DNA of 64,000 nt from Cololabis saira (GCF_033807715.1 NC_084607.1:18969441-19033440); one strand, 5' to 3'. Shown: positions 10,010 to 24,179, numbered from the stretch's first letter. Translations and numbers: made by a program. The notes: generated from the letters alone by a model not told the origin.

Positions 10010-13000
10010 TGCTAAGTCAAATAAGAACTAAATACACATGACACAGATTTTCAAAATAAAACAGGAAATAGGTCACAAACACAAGATTCAAACCTAAAGA
10101 ACAAAGTAAAACACAAGAAAAGAAACTCAAAGACCAACAGAAACCCTAGACCAGGGGATCTTAAATTCCAGTCCCCAAGGTCTGCTGTCCTGCATGTTTT
10201 AGATGAGATTAGATTAATGAGTCATTGCCACACTGGTGCAGATCCCTGACAACCTGATGGGGACTTATCAGTCTATAGAAGTCATTGGCTATTAGTTGTT
10301 TGACCATATATTTCAAATTTTGTCATTTTTAAACAGCTGCATTTGTACTCTAACAGGCAATATATTGTCTTCATACCTTTTTGTGCCTTGGGGATTTTTC
10401 AGACCAATAAATATTGTTCTTTGTTACTGGTTCTGTTACTTCCACTGGGAATACTGAGATCCTATTCTTTTCCCAAATTATTTGGTTTTCTACTTTAAAA
10501 TTCACGGCACTTCAGCGTTTTCTCCTTTTTGTTCAGCAATTCCTTTCTCACAATGTTTATTGTAAATATAACATTTAAACAGTTTATATTCACTTAAACA
10601 CTCTTAAACTATTTTTTCCTTTTCTGTAATCTTTTGCAGAGAGAAAAAATAATGACTCAATTAAAAATAAAATACAGCCCTGTATTTGGCAAAAGACACA
10701 ACCATCCTCCACATGTACAGCCTTTCACATCAGGCTATACAGATAAAACTATGTAAACTTGTAACTGAATGAGAACAAGGTGAAGGACGGTGACGGAAAC
10801 TCAAAATCCACTTGGAGAAGAGGATTGAGAGTCTTGCTCAGGCTCATTTTCACTGTTACAGCAGCTTTTCAAAGCAGATCATTGGTCAAGATGTGTCAGA
10901 CAGGAACATCGGCTGCTCTTTAAAGGGCCGTTTGCCCTGATTCCTTGGGAAAATGTACACTTGCTTTAAAACGCTTCACTGAATATATATTGTGTTCATG
11001 TGTTCATACATAAGCTCCTGAAAACTAGCCAGAGATTTTTTTTCTCTGTGTGTAAACACCCAGTGAAGCTTATTTGTTTCTGCATGCATGAATGTCGCAG
11101 GATTTCTCCGTCTGTCTCGTGTCAGACGGTGATACAGTGTCACTGTGTTTAGCTCAGCTGCTTAAACCTCCTCTCAGGGGAGAAGTCCTACTTTTCCCCA
11201 GTACTCCTCTGGGTTGGCTCAGTCGGAATCTGCCTGTTGTTGGGATAAGACTTTTCATCTCTCCGTGTAATACTCTGATCAAAGCGCGACGAGAATAGCA
11301 TTGTCGCCCGCCGTAAATCTGCTTACACAAATGTGTGACGGAGGAAAAGTTGAAGCTTGAGGGAAAACGCTGAGGATCCTCGAGGATATTCATTCTCATT
11401 TGCTTAAATATAATGAATGATCTGCAATTTACAGCAAGGGAGGAGATTTTGTTTGGACTATTAGTTGTGTATAGTCTGTTGTTACAGAAGGTAATGATTA
11501 AGGGAATTCAAGGACAAGTCATTAAGACTTTCTACTGTTTGTTTGCTTCTCCTGGTTCAAGTCAGGACTGTCAATGTAGCGAATATTAGTATCATATTCA
11601 GTTTACACATGTATATATGTTGCTATGATGTTATAGTCAACGGTGTTCAGCTGTTCCTGATTAGATTTTTCATTAACAAAACATCTGAGAGCTTAATGCA
11701 TCACTGCCACCTCTTTAGGTTCTCTGCTATTAGCACGTCTAAAAGAAGATTTGGCCTCAAATTGTACACTGAAAAGTCTGAAAAGTTCCTGTCATGATGT
11801 TGAAACTAGTAACTACACTGAGGAATTTCATTTAAATTGGGAGCAAGATAAAGAACAAAAGGACAATGTAATAAGGCGCATATAGTTTAGATTGCATGTT
11901 ATAATGTGTAGCTATTATGATACTACATAGTACATGTTTAATATGTGTTATCATAGTCTTTCAGTTCTGGGGTTTTATGTATCAAGATATGATTTAAAAA
12001 ATCGATCTCAAAGATTTCCCCCTGAAAGATTGTTTCACATTGTTCTGAAATCATTTTTTTCCCACTCTTCTTTGCAATGGTTCTTGACTGATCTTTTTTG
12101 TGTATGCAGAGCTTTCAGGTATCAGTCAGGCTAAGCGCTGAGCTTTGTCTCATCATTGCAACTCCTTTATTGATCCCTGTTTCAGCATTATAGATGTCTT
12201 GGCGTGCTTGGGATCATTGTCTTGCTGCATGACACAATATTGGCCTAGTGTCAAGACAGATCGCCTCATATTTGACTTTGGATTACTTTGGTATATGGAG
12301 GATTTCATGGTCAGCTCATGACCGCTCATGAGGAGTTAAAGTCAGGTCCAGAGAAGAGCCCAAATCTTCACCCGTCTACCACTATGCTTGACAAGTGGTA
12401 CAAGGTGTGTGTGGATTACAGCCTGATACCAGCGGGTCCCATCAGGGCACAGAACATTGTTTCATTAGTCATGTAGTTTGTTTGGATACATCTTTGCAAA
12501 ACCAAAGTAGTACGTAAGAAAAAGATCAGTCCGTTTCAGTTATGGGATACTTCCTGCCAAAAAAAGAGAAAAAAAGGAAGAAAAAAAAAGACCCTTACTG
12601 AACCAAACCCTTGTAAAGGAAAAGGTACAAAAGGTACATAAAAAGAAACTAAAAGAAGACTGAATCAATCCTAGCAGCTGACCTAGTTTATATTCCTATT
12701 CTCAGTAACAACAAAAGAAAGTCAGTTACAAGGCAACATCAGAAGTGCACTTGCACAGCGTACCAAGTGACAATTTGCCTTGACATTGTTTACGGCCTGT
12801 ACTCGTCTGCCTGTTTTTGAATTTCCTTTTCTCTCTGATGCACATCTTCGGTCTTTTCTTTCTCCCTGACTTTTTATTCATCTCACTACCACTAGTGCAC
12901 TCTCTGAAACATCGTATCATTGCTCTACCTCTTTAACTCTATCATCAGCTTTCAACATGTGGCATTGTAACTTGCATTATTTAATTCTTCAAACTGTAAA

Positions 13001-15120
13001 ATAACTGGTATATACATTTATAGAGCAAGAAATCAGTTTAATTGAATGTTCTTATGTTTACTTCGTGGTTTAACAGTCAAAAGAAGCTATTAGATGTATC
13101 TGGTTAGAGGACTTTATGCAAAGGCAAAAATGAGCTATATAAATGTGTCACCTCCTGACACTGTCATTATCGTTGACATTTGACTCCCTGAATGTTTGCC
13201 CTGAGACCTGGTATTAGTCTTGAATAAAAGATGACTTCAGGCATACTCCTTTCCTCTGCTACTGAGAATATTAAACACATTTGGAGCCTGCAGTTATCTG
13301 CGTGTTACCCTGATAACTAAATTGATTTTTTTTTCTTATACACTTTTGCCCATAAAATAGGAATAATGTAGTTTTTGGAAACATATATCTTTTTAGTGTT
13401 TTTATTTGCAATCATTTAATGAGAAGAAGTCAATTTATTCCAGCTTTATGGTATATTATTTATCATAGTCACACAGATAGTCAGCATGTATAACACAGAT
13501 TTGTAGATGCAGAGTTTCAATTATTTATTCATCAAGTCATTCAAATAAAATGAGAAAATGTAATTGTAACCTCTTTGCAGATGTATGAATGACATCTAAA
13601 TGTCTCATTGTTCAGGCTTCTGTTTGTTACACTATGAGTCACTGTCCTTTTGCTGAAGCTGGTCTCTTTTCACTTTAACCATCTTTGATTTACATTTTCT
13701 TCTTCTGATAAATTGTAGTTTCTCATGTTCCTGTGGCACAAACTACCACATAGCCCTGAAACAGAACATTACCTTAATGTCTGTTTAAAGCACTTTAGCT
13801 TTCCATCTTTTAGTCTCTATCTTTTCTTCTTTTGTTTTCATTTCTGTTTGTTTTCTATCCATTTTTCCTTTGAGCTCTTGTTTATGCAGCTGCCCTGCAG
13901 AGTGTAACAGGCTCTCATCACCAGTCCTGTATTAGTTAAACCGTCCTGCATCTCCCTTGCAGCTGGATGGTGGGTTTGCATTGCCTTTCTGCTTAGCAGA
14001 TGGGTAGAGTCTACTCCACCCCGTAGGTATTTGTTTTCAGATATTAAAAGATCATTCCTGTTTATTTCCACCTGGCATTTTCCCATTAATGTGATTCTTC
14101 ATTTTCCTGACCCCTGGTTGCAAAAGTGCAAAATTAGCATAAGCCACAGAGCCAGAACAGCCATGTTAATGGACAATATGGCACGCTAAACTAAACTAGA
14201 ATTGGTCTTTATGACGGGTGAACAGCTCATGCATAATTCATTCTTGGAAATATCATTTGTAATAACAATTTCTAGGGCCTTTTACAAGTAATGTGCGACT
14301 ACAGTTTTGCATAAAGGTGCATGCTTTGCCTCACGAAGTTTGTCTGTCACTTTGAAAAGGAATATTCTGTCTCAGTTTTCATGAAAAAAAACAACAGCAA
14401 CACATTTTTAATTATTTGAAATGCATCATTGTAAATGTATTAATATATAACTAAACCTTTAACCTTCATGGCATCACTAAGTGAAACCCATTCACTGCAT
14501 ATTCAGCTGAAGTCAGTTAATGTATCCACTGTATTGATCCTCTTTGTTGTGTCTGAATCCCTGCTTGTATCCGTTTTATGAGATGACAGCGCAGTAGGGA
14601 GATTTAATCCTCTTGGTGATTATATTGGTAAAATGGTCCATAGGTAGATGCAGTTTTTAATGATCTAATTACAAGCTGTGATTCTTTTGGTTTTTACATG
14701 CAGAGATTTGCTCAAGTTTGTTATTCAAGATATTGGCTGTTTAGAAACTAAAATCAAGCCCTAATGATGACTCACATGGCTGAGAAATATATGAGTGATG
14801 AGAAACCTTGACAAAGGATGAATTATGCAGGGGGCAGGTGATTAGTCCCATCAGCAATATGCTAAAGCGGCACTCACAAGAAATGTCGAACCCAAGCCAA
14901 ATATTTTTTTCTTTCCCACAAGAAGAGAGGGCTAGGGACTTTATCTCCAAGCAGTCTTAGACTCTGGCCTGAGCTGGAGGAATTGTCCTCCTCCAAAGAA
15001 GGAGCCCATAGCCTGATTAAAGAACCTCACCGCCACCATCAGGTCCGACCTCATTAGCTCGCATCCTAGCGCATCAAAACGAAAAGGTGATACAGTATTG
15101 ATTTCAAAGAAACCATATTC
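10010..15120. other. About 5 kb without a recognised gene
   Basis: AT-rich DNA. A degenerate copy of a 'gcatgttttaga' MITE is near 10.15-10.25 kb. I looked for the missing upstream rab26 exons (nucleotide-binding and switch regions) and did not find them. Reading frames up to 84 codons show no protein-family resemblance. Confidence 0.45.
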
Positions 15121-15128
15121 CACTAGAG

Positions 15129-15337
15129 CAGGGGTGGCCAATTCCTGATCCTGGAGGGCCATGTCTTGCATGTTTTAAATGTTTCCCTGCTTCAACACAC
15201 CTGATTTAAATTAATGATCATCATAAGCATGTCATCAAGGTTTGCACAACTCTGTTAATGGCACAGCCATGTCTGCCAGGGTGTGTTGAAGCAGGGAACC
15301 ATCTTAAACCTGCAGGACCAGGAACTGCCCACCCCTG
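15129..15337. mobile_element. 209-bp hAT-type MITE with 8-bp target duplication
   Basis: Ends are CAGGGGTGGCCAATTCC and, reverse complemented from the right, CAGGGGTGGGCAGTTCC. CACTAGAG is repeated on both sides (15121-15128 and 15338-15345). A central palindrome-like pair (CCCTGCTTCAACACACC and its complement) is typical of this fish family. Non-coding. Confidence 0.85.
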
Positions 15338-15574
15338 CACTAGAGGATTGTTTAAACTTTAAAGGCACATGTGAAGAGTATGAGATGTGGTTGCTGTAAA
15401 CTGAGAACGTCTGCAACCGTGTTAAACGATATTGTGAAAACTTTTTGGGCATAGATTTTAACTTCAGTCCAGAAAATACAAAGTATAGAAAATCATTTAA
15501 GCATAATATGGAGTTTTTTAGTGGTTTTTAGAGGTTTTAAGTGACTTGTTGCAGGTTATTGCAAACTTTATATA

Positions 15575-16109
<535 letters not shown>

Positions 16110-17250
16110 ATGGATTGGTTATTATTCTTTTCAGCTCGATACATTTTATTAAATCATTATAAAGGTTTTATAGAGCTATACTTCAGAATCTTTGGACAAA
16201 TTTGATAAATCTAAATTGATGTGATTTACTTGTAGTAAAACAAGCATGGTTTAAAAAGAGATTCAAGATGAGAAAGAATTAGCCTTATCTTAGGGGGATA
16301 AAACACTCCTGCTAGATGGCTACAGCCTTATCACAAGCAAGAGTGAGCATCTGCTGCATGTTTAAATGGTTGTGAACTGTGAGGTATCTACTAATGAAGT
16401 CATACTCCATGCTGAAAATAAAAATGTCCCTTTTAATGTCTCTCTTGGTCTTGGGGATAAATGTGCTTTCACTTGCCCTGCCATGTCTTGTCTCTGTGTA
16501 CGCTGCCTACAAGTCAGTGAAAGAAGCATGAAACAAGGACATACAGTATGTGAATGTTTCAAAATATGACGCTTAAAAAACCTGTCTCTTACCTGAAGAA
16601 AACAAGTGCTGCAAGGGTTCAAATATTTTGTTATGTTTTTGAAACGTGACAAGAACATATACACTTTAAGATTCTTAGTAATCTTTTTTTAAGACTGTGG
16701 ATGTGTTTACATGAGCTGATAAGTGTGTCATATGAATTGAACTCTGACGGGGAGAAAAGTCTGGATGATGAGCGTCACCTGAGACTAGTCTGTATCATGG
16801 ACCTCAACTGCACTTTTTCTCTTTCATGACTCGGGTTAGAATCCGATTTATGTTTAATGCCATGGGCATGGCTTCATAACATTGAAACAGTTTAAACAAG
16901 TTACAAAAATTTTGACAATGTAGTTTCATGCCAATTGGAAGAAAAGCTTGAGACTCTTCTTCAGACAAACTGCCCTGAAAGGGGTCTGGTATTACTTTGA
17001 GTAAAACTTTATTCATTTATTTTAATATGATGATGTGATGTATAAATAATTAGCAGAGATATGTACACTTCCCCTTTGTCTTCCCCAGAATGCACCTTGC
17101 AACACGAATACTAGACAGCCTTTTTAATAAATAAAAAGAAAAAAGCCATAGCCAATTACTTTTTATTATTGTTGTTGTTGTTGTTTTTGTTTTTGTTGAA
17201 TCAAATCAGTGAGGGATGCTGTTGCTGCTAATATTCTTGGATGTTGCTTG
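16110..17250. other. No gene seen
   Basis: Two overlapping frames near 16.36-16.66 kb, one per strand, are open but have no splice context or family resemblance. Taken as non-coding. Confidence 0.4.
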
Positions 17251-17255
17251 TGCCT

Positions 17256-17375
17256 ATCCATCCATCCATCCATCCATCCATCCATTTTCTATACCCGTTT
17301 TATCCTTTGCAGGGTCACAAGGTTCAGCTGGAGCCTATCCCAGCTCATTACAGGCGAGAGGCAGATTGCCAGTCT
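17256..17375 (+). repeat. (CATC)n with a common fish dispersed repeat
   Basis: About seven CATC units are followed by 'ttttctatacccg', 'gggtcac' and 'ctggagcctatcccagc'. This combination is an abundant interspersed repeat in teleosts. Non-coding. Confidence 0.65.
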
Positions 17376-18460
17376 ATTACATCAAACGTGTGTCATATTG
17401 ATCAATTGAGTTGGGTTTCCTGAACTTGTATATTATTTTCTATTAATATGAACTTGTGCATCAGACAACAAAAACCTTTGGAGGCCAGACTTTTAATAGT
17501 AGCTGGCTCATGACCTTGAAGCAGTTTAGAAAGTATCAACAAATTATGATAACTTTTAATATCATAACAACTGGAAGAAAACCCTTCAATTACTTTTTCC
17601 CCCCGTTTCTTTTAAATATTTGAAACTGTAAACACAATAAGGAAACAATATTGTGATATATAAAACCACATACTCTGATTAAAAAGAATATCGATTCAGA
17701 GAAGGTAAGAAGATTTTTTTTCCCTCACCTTTGATGAGCAAAACATAAGCAAAACCCTTAATATTTTAACAACAGCGCCCTCTGCTGGCCAATTGGTTTC
17801 AAATCTGGAACAATAGGTGCCTGCAAGGGAGAAAGGCACAGATTGTTTGAACTTTCAATTATTACATCATAACATACAGTCAAAAGATTATCTATGAATC
17901 AGAAATTAATCATAGCGTCCATTAAATACATTTTCCCTAAAAATAATTTTCATGATTCAGTTACATAACAGCATTGAAAACAATGTCTCACACCTCTGGA
18001 ACAATCTGATGACCTAAAGTAAACTACAGCTTTTAATGGTATATTTCACTCAAATTGACATTGTGTAATTTAGCTTTCATGTATTTTCAACAGTTCTTGA
18101 TATTGTATTTAATTGACTTTATGTTGATTGCAGCCTACTATACATTTAAAGTTGTCTTATTGTTGTTGTTTGTGGGTTTTTAATGATAAGAATCAAGATA
18201 CGAATAATATCATTAAAGTTGAACAATTTTTGCTTTCCCCATAATGCATAGTCTAATCTTGCATAGTCTAATAATGCATAGTCTAATCTTATTTTTATCC
18301 TTCTTTACTTATTTTTTTTTATTTATTTTCTTTTTGTCTGCACACATATTAATGGTTAATACCATGCTGGTAAGAACCTAAGGCATATATATGTGCATTG
18401 TTAATATAAAATACATATTATATATATGTTTTTAATATGTCAGATATATTTATCTTATTA

Positions 18461-18464
<4 letters not shown>

Positions 18465-18510
<46 letters not shown>

Positions 18511-18622
18511 GCATACATACGCATACACATACATACATATATACACATACATATACATACAAACCCAGTTTTGTTTTTTTTGTTTTTTTTTAATACCTAT
18601 ATATACCTATATATAATATATA

Positions 18623-18714
<92 letters not shown>
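18465..18714. repeat. Two (TA)n arrays with ACATAC-rich spacer
   Basis: The first array is at about 18465-18509 and the second at about 18602-18714. The spacer holds CATACACATACATAC-like repeats and a T run. Confidence 0.9.
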
Positions 18715-18716
<2 letters not shown>

Positions 18717-18719
18717 TGT

Positions 18720-19290
18720 TTAACTGACTTTATAGGAAAACCTGTAAAGATACTGTTACAATAATCAAGCTACCCAAGATGAATGCATAGACTGGTTTTT
18801 CCAGGTCCTGCTGAGACATCAGATCTTTTAACATTGATATATTCTTAAGGTGATAATAGGCTGAATATGTTTTTCCAAATTTAGATCCGAGTCCATCACT
18901 ACTCTCTCATTTCTGGCCTGGTTGGTGGTTTTCAGGTGTATAGACTGAAGCTCTGTGGTGACATTTAATCATTTATCTTTGGTCCTTTTGAATGTGCCCT
19001 CTATTGCGTGGCCCCTGTTACATGCTGAGACAGCTCAAAGTTGCCCAGAGTGTCACTTGGGTCTTTAGTCCCTTTGTCCACAGGGTTGTCCGCATGCATG
19101 TTAAAATCACCAACAGTAATCACACAGTCAGAACCAACACAGATTATAGACAGCAGTTCACTAAGATCACCGAAAATGTCTGCACAGTATTTAGAGGGCA
19201 TGAATAAAGAGAGCATAGGCACACAACAGCTAATTAACACAAGAACAGTGCAGTAAACAGTTGAGATGCACTGGTGGTCGTGCAAAAGTT
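18720..19290 (-). pseudogene. Internally deleted LINE (endonuclease and RT pieces)
   Basis: The minus strand at 19.0-19.29 kb reads VITVGDFNMHADNP then LGNFELSQHVTGAT, matching the C-terminal part of the endonuclease domain of fish non-LTR retrotransposons. Directly downstream, about 18.8-18.99 kb, a second broken piece (ARNERVVMDSDLNLEKHI) matches a late reverse-transcriptase region. The catalytic RT core between them is missing. Stops interrupt the second part. A dead copy. Confidence 0.65.
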
Positions 19291-19699
19291 ACTGAGCTTG
19301 TCAGACTAATTCATGTAACTAGTGCAGAAAGCAGTTCAAGGAGAGGAGGGGGTGTCAGTGTGGGGGTCAGGAGTGGGAAGGAGTTGAGGTTCCTGACAGC
19401 TTGGTGGTCCACGCCCAGGTCTGCAGCGTCCTTCCTGATGACATCTGGCTGAGGACACTGTGTGGGTGGGACAGGTGCCATAGATGTCATGGAGGGAGAG
19501 GAGGGAGACACCTCAATCTTTTCAGCTGCTCTCATATACGCTGAAAAATCTAATTTCATAAATGGATTGATACTTTTGCATGAATTAATAATGGTCATAG
19601 AATAGTGGAAGCAAATGTTTACAGCTCATTTTATGGTCTAATTTATATTAAAATACATAATTTCTCCATTTCTTTTTTCTTTTGTACTTTTTTACTTAC

Positions 19700-20660
19700 A
19701 AACTGTTTCTAACTGGTTCCAGATTAATAAATTAACTCTCAATATAAAAAAATGTAACTTCATGATCTTCTGCAACAAAAACAAACCTCATACAAAAGAA
19801 GAAACCAAAATATTAATTAACGGAACTGAAATCCAACAGGTACCTCACACCACATTTTTGGGTGTTGTTCTGGATGAAGGCCTTAACTGGAAAAACCATA
19901 TTGATCAAGTATGCAAAATATCTATGAAGATGCTTGGTATACTGAGGAAAGTCTGTCCCCTGATCCATCGCTCCGCTCACTTAACTTTGTATTATAGTTT
20001 TCTGTTTCCATATATGAATTACTGTAATATTGTCTGGTCTGCAATTTATCCATCCTTCCTTAACAAACTACTGATAATCCAGAAGAGATTCCTGAGATCA
20101 ATCTCTATGTCCAATAGACATAATCCATCCGCACCTCTGTTCAAAAAATACTCTATATTACCCATTCATAAACTTAATGTTTTTCACTCATGTTTATTTG
20201 TGCACAAGTTTATCAACAATAAGCAAGATCTTCCGGACACCTTTCATAATTTCTTTAGTTTTTCATCTGACTTGCATTCATACTCAACTAGACACAGTGT
20301 CAATCTACATTTACCCTTCTGTCGAACATCTTTTCATCAGTTTAATATTTCATTTAGAGGTCCTAAACTCTGGAACAATTTAGATATGTCTCTGAGGTCC
20401 ACATTGTCATTTATATCCTTCAAAAAATTGCTGAAAAAACATCTCATGTCCTAATTTTTCAATGTATTCTCTATTATGTATCCTTGTTTTCTTTTCATGT
20501 TTATAATTAGAGTTTTCCTATGTTTGTACATTTAATTTTCTGTTTACAGTAGATGACGGGGGTGGAACTCTGTACAAGCCCTCTGGGCTTCGTTCCCTCC
20601 TTGCACTATTTTTTTTTAAATTGTGCTAAATAAATAAATACAAATACAAATACAAATACT
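19700..20660 (+). mobile_element. 5-prime-truncated LINE, L2/CR1-like, RT C-terminal part
   Basis: An open frame (nominally 19762-20454, about 230 codons, extending upstream in frame without a start) carries TTFLGVVLDEGLNWKNHI, a downstream YYSFLFPYMNYCNIVW, and ends with RGPKLWNNL and FKKLLKKHL. These mark the C-terminal part of non-LTR reverse transcriptases. The YXDD catalytic core would lie upstream and is absent. The 3-prime end has a T run and an (AAATAC)n tail near 20.62-20.66 kb. The long intact frame suggests a fairly young insertion. Confidence 0.8.
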
Positions 20661-20664
20661 TCTT

Positions 20665-21690
20665 CCTAACATGCACGCAGGTGTCAATTACCAAGTCATA
20701 AACAGACAAAAACGCGGCTATAGAATCCGAACCAGACACAGCTGCAGAGCTTTACAAAAACACGGCCATCATCAGCTTAAACTGAATCACCAACTGGTGA
20801 AAATTTAATATTTTCTAATTTGGACATTATCTTCTTCATTTATTCTATAACGGAGCCCTCAGTACTACACAGATTGGAGTCCTGATTAAGAAATACAAAA
20901 TGAACACCATCATCACCGTATTCAAAGCCTGTTTACCGTTTCAGCCCATGGATGTCTCATCTTCTGTTCTTTATTGTGACCTTTGGAAGAAGGTGACCCT
21001 CGTCGAATCTCATTGCAAAAACCAAGTCATCACCAGAATTAATTGAAGAGGCACCGTGGAGGGCGAACAGCTCTTTGAAGGAGAGTTGTTAGAGAAAAAG
21101 GCAGATTTATCAGCAGCAAGTCCCCAGTTCAATGTGGGATGATTCACAGGGACGGGCACTGTGCTGACATGAGGAATATTATTTCATCCTGAAGGTTTGC
21201 AGGTGTTCATCTGAGCTAATTAATTGCTCATTAACAGCAGATATAAGGTTCAGAGCACATGCAATAACTGCAAAAGATTTATATTTATTCTGCGTAAACA
21301 GTTTAATCAGGATGTAGCAAGGAGTGTTGATTGATCTCATGATGTCTGTTGCAGTAACTCATAAAATGTTCCTCTTCCTCCTTTACTCACTCTTGCTTTT
21401 TATTATTACCATTTGTCCTCACTTGTTTTTTTATGACATTTCTTTCCTTTTTTGTATTTCTGTTTGTTTCTTTTGCTTCTGTCACCCATTTTCACCTAAA
21501 TGCCATTTTGGTTCTTCATTTTCACGTCCACTTTATTTATGTTGTAAGATTTAATGTGCTTGTTGTCCCTGTCAAGCACCAGACAGCTTATCTTTTTCTG
21601 AGCCTTTCATTTGCTTTTATGTAAACTCTCCTCCACCATTACCAGGTACTTTTGTTTTTTTTCCTTTAATATTTTTTTCTTGTGCTTACC
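20665..21690. other. No exon seen; probable rab26 intron or upstream DNA
   Basis: Nothing with coding character and splice sites was found. The last 70 bases are a pyrimidine-rich tract leading to the first recognised rab26-like exon. Confidence 0.4.
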
Positions 21691-21692
21691 AG

Positions 21693-23934
21693 GCATGGTT
21701 GACGGAAATCCACGAATATGCCCAACAGGATGTGGTACTCATGCTGCTTGGAAACAAGGCAAGGCCCTGAAGTTTGTCATTAGTCACCAAACTTGTTTGC
21801 ACCCCTACCTGTCAAGCCCACATGTCCCTTACAGCCATACACACAATCTGTGTCAGGCATAAATTTGCATGGTAATTTCCTGCTGGAGGTTTGAAGGGAA
21901 GGTGGAAAAAAAGCATACATCATTAAAAGTTGGTGGATGTTGTTTGGAGACAGCCTTGTTCTTGTCTCGCCAGGCTGATGCCACTCATGACAGGGTGGTG
22001 AAAAGAGAAGATGGAGAGAGGCTTGCTAAGGTAAATAACTAAAAATACAGAAAATACAGACCAAATTTAGCTTGAATCTATCAGAATTTCAAACTCCTTA
22101 AAAATGTTTTTTAGTTGGTTTAAAATCAAGGCAGCTTCTACTTTCAAGCAACTGTCCGCAGTGGTCTGATGGATCTTTATTGCAACTACAAGGCTAATGA
22201 GTATTCGAAAGAGTGCACTTATCTACAAAGGAGTTTTCATCAATGCTCGTTATCTAATTAATATTCCTGTGAGGAAAAATAAACATCTGCAAAGTAGCAA
22301 AGCTTTTATAATTAATATTTTCCCACTGGTGATTTATGAGTCTCCCCCTGTAAAAGTGAGCTTTTCTAAAGTATTTATTTTTCATTCTTGTTGGTTTTTG
22401 AGAAACTTAAGCACCACCGCCGCAAATATCCCCTGTGCTTCACAACACAGCACACAAAACTCATCCCTAACATCCAGCACTCTCTCTCCATAAAGAGAAG
22501 AAATAAATGATAATTTAGTAACATAAGGCTCAGTTTAGAAGAGGGGAAGTAGAAAGATAAATTAGTTACTATCTCTTTTTGCAGAGACAATTTCCTCCGC
22601 AGAGGGAAGGCTTGGAGATTAATTTCCAGAGGTTTTTCCAGCATAAACAAGTTGGCATTATAATTGTTGGACTACTAGGCACTGATGTAATACTATCTTT
22701 ATACCATTTAGAAGTATGTGCCCTTTATAAAGTGTTAAAATGTCATGTCTGTCCATGCTGGGGGTGCTGGGGTGAATAACCATCATTGATTTGGCTCTGC
22801 AGGAATTTGGGGTTCCATTCATGGAGACCAGTGCCAGGTCAGGTCTCAATGTAGAGCTGGCTTTCACAGCTGTGGCCAAGTGAGTATAACTGCAAGTGTT
22901 GGGGACAAGATTGGCTGAAAGATGGGTTTTTCTTAGGGATATGGTTAAATTTTTATTTTTCCATTTTTATCTTTTTAGCATGTGAACAGTCAGCAGCTGT
23001 TTAATGTTAAAAAGAAAGCAGTACAATGGACATGTATCTATATTTTACTAAGGAATATTTTTAACCAACGACACTGCAAAATCAGCTTCATTAGAAGGAC
23101 AGATAAAGCAAAGCTTTAACTTGAACTTTGTTAAAACTACAATCCAAGAATCCAAATGAATGAATAGTAATGATCCCTCTGTATAGTCATAGTCATGAGG
23201 CAGTGATTTGCTCACTCCTTTTTAAAGCCACGCTATGTAGAATTAACATGTCAGACAACATGGGGCAAAATGGTCTTGTAATACCACTTAATCCCACTAG
23301 AGGTGCACTTCATTCGTCCTCCACAAAGGGGTGATACATGACCTTTCTTGTGATATCCTGCTTCCATATGGTCAGAAATGGTATTAATACGAAAAGTTGG
23401 GAATTTTTTTTTTCTTATTTGGACAGTAGGAGGTTGTGCTCGTTTTTCAATGTTTTTTGCCCTCACAGCTAACCACATCATTGTTATGTTTATGTAATTG
23501 TTATGTTTATGTAATAATTGCTCGGGGGTCATGTTCTGGGTCTCTGGAAAGCACCTAGAGTCATCTGTTGTAATAGACGCTATACAAATAAAATTGAAGT
23601 GAATTGAACTGAATTGAATCATCTCATGAATAAGTGAGATTCTAAAATTGTGGTACAACCTTAAAATAAAAAAAATAAATGAATAAATGCATAAAATCCT
23701 GACTTAATATCAGCTTTCTGCAGTTTGAAGAGTGACACCTTCGCCAATTAAAATATGAATATAGCCACTTTAATGCTTGCATTGTGCATTTGTGAGCCAA
23801 ACCATGTGATAATATTCTCTTCCTTGTTTTGCAGGGAGCTGAAGCACAGGTCCATGAAGGATCCCAGTGAAAAGTTTAAGCTTCATGAGTATGTAAACAA
23901 GGAGATGAAGGGTGTCGGCTGCTGCAGGTCTTAA
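21693..23934 (+). CDS. rab26: Rab26-like small GTPase, C-terminal exons (partial)
   Basis: Four exons are recognised: 21693-21758, 21974-22030, 22803-22879 and 23835-23934 (stop 23932-23934). They join in frame to 99 residues, beginning AWLTEIHEYAQQDVV. Visible are the guanine-specificity motif GNKAD, the segment VVKREDGERLAKEFG, the base-contact loop ETSARSG, and the C-terminal GVGCCRS, whose adjacent cysteines fit double geranylgeranylation. Rab26 acts in vesicle maturation and regulated secretion. VVKREDGE and RSMKDPSE favour Rab26 over the close paralogue Rab37. The first half (P-loop, switches I and II) was not found in the window and must lie in small upstream exons I missed or before position 1. 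The first intron here has a GC donor (AACAAG/GCAAGG). A candidate AATAAA is at 24174, with a longer 3-prime UTR to about 25.74 kb possible. Confidence 0.88.
23240..23625 (+). repeat. Dispersed repeat with LINE-type tail in the last rab26 intron
   Basis: Starts with a 'gccacgctatgtagaat' motif common in fish MITEs and ends, at about 23.57-23.63 kb, with 'gacgctatacaaataaaattgaa' followed by (TGAAT)n-like repeats, the usual 3-prime end of L2-type LINEs. Non-coding. Confidence 0.5.
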
Positions 23935-24173
23935 GTGGTTGTATGTTTCCAAGTCTCTGTGTTGATCCCTCAGCTTTACATCGTTTATTACTACATAAGT
24001 ACAAATCAGAAATGAGCAGCCAGCTCCAGTGAGGCAAAAACCTGTTTCCCCACCCTCAAACCTCTGTACCGTGCACACAACTTCCATTTGTTGCCCTCCG
24101 CTCATCTCTGTCCCCTCTTGTTTTTCCTCCTCGTGTAGCTGTGAATGTAGCCAAGGATATCATTTAAAAAAGG

Positions 24174-24179
24174 AATAAA
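24174..24179 (+). terminator. Candidate poly(A) signal of rab26
   Basis: AATAAA 240 bases after the rab26 stop. A second candidate, ATTAAA at about 25731, would give a 1.8-kb 3-prime UTR. Confidence 0.5.

Noticed and set aside
18241..18290. Short direct repeats of 'gcatagtctaat' as a possible CRISPR-like array
   Set aside because: Only three copies with tiny spacers in a vertebrate genome; simple local duplication.
21693..23934. Assignment as rab37 instead of rab26
   Set aside because: The paralogues are close, but VVKREDGE, RSMKDPSE and the LHEYV-to-CC end fit Rab26 better.
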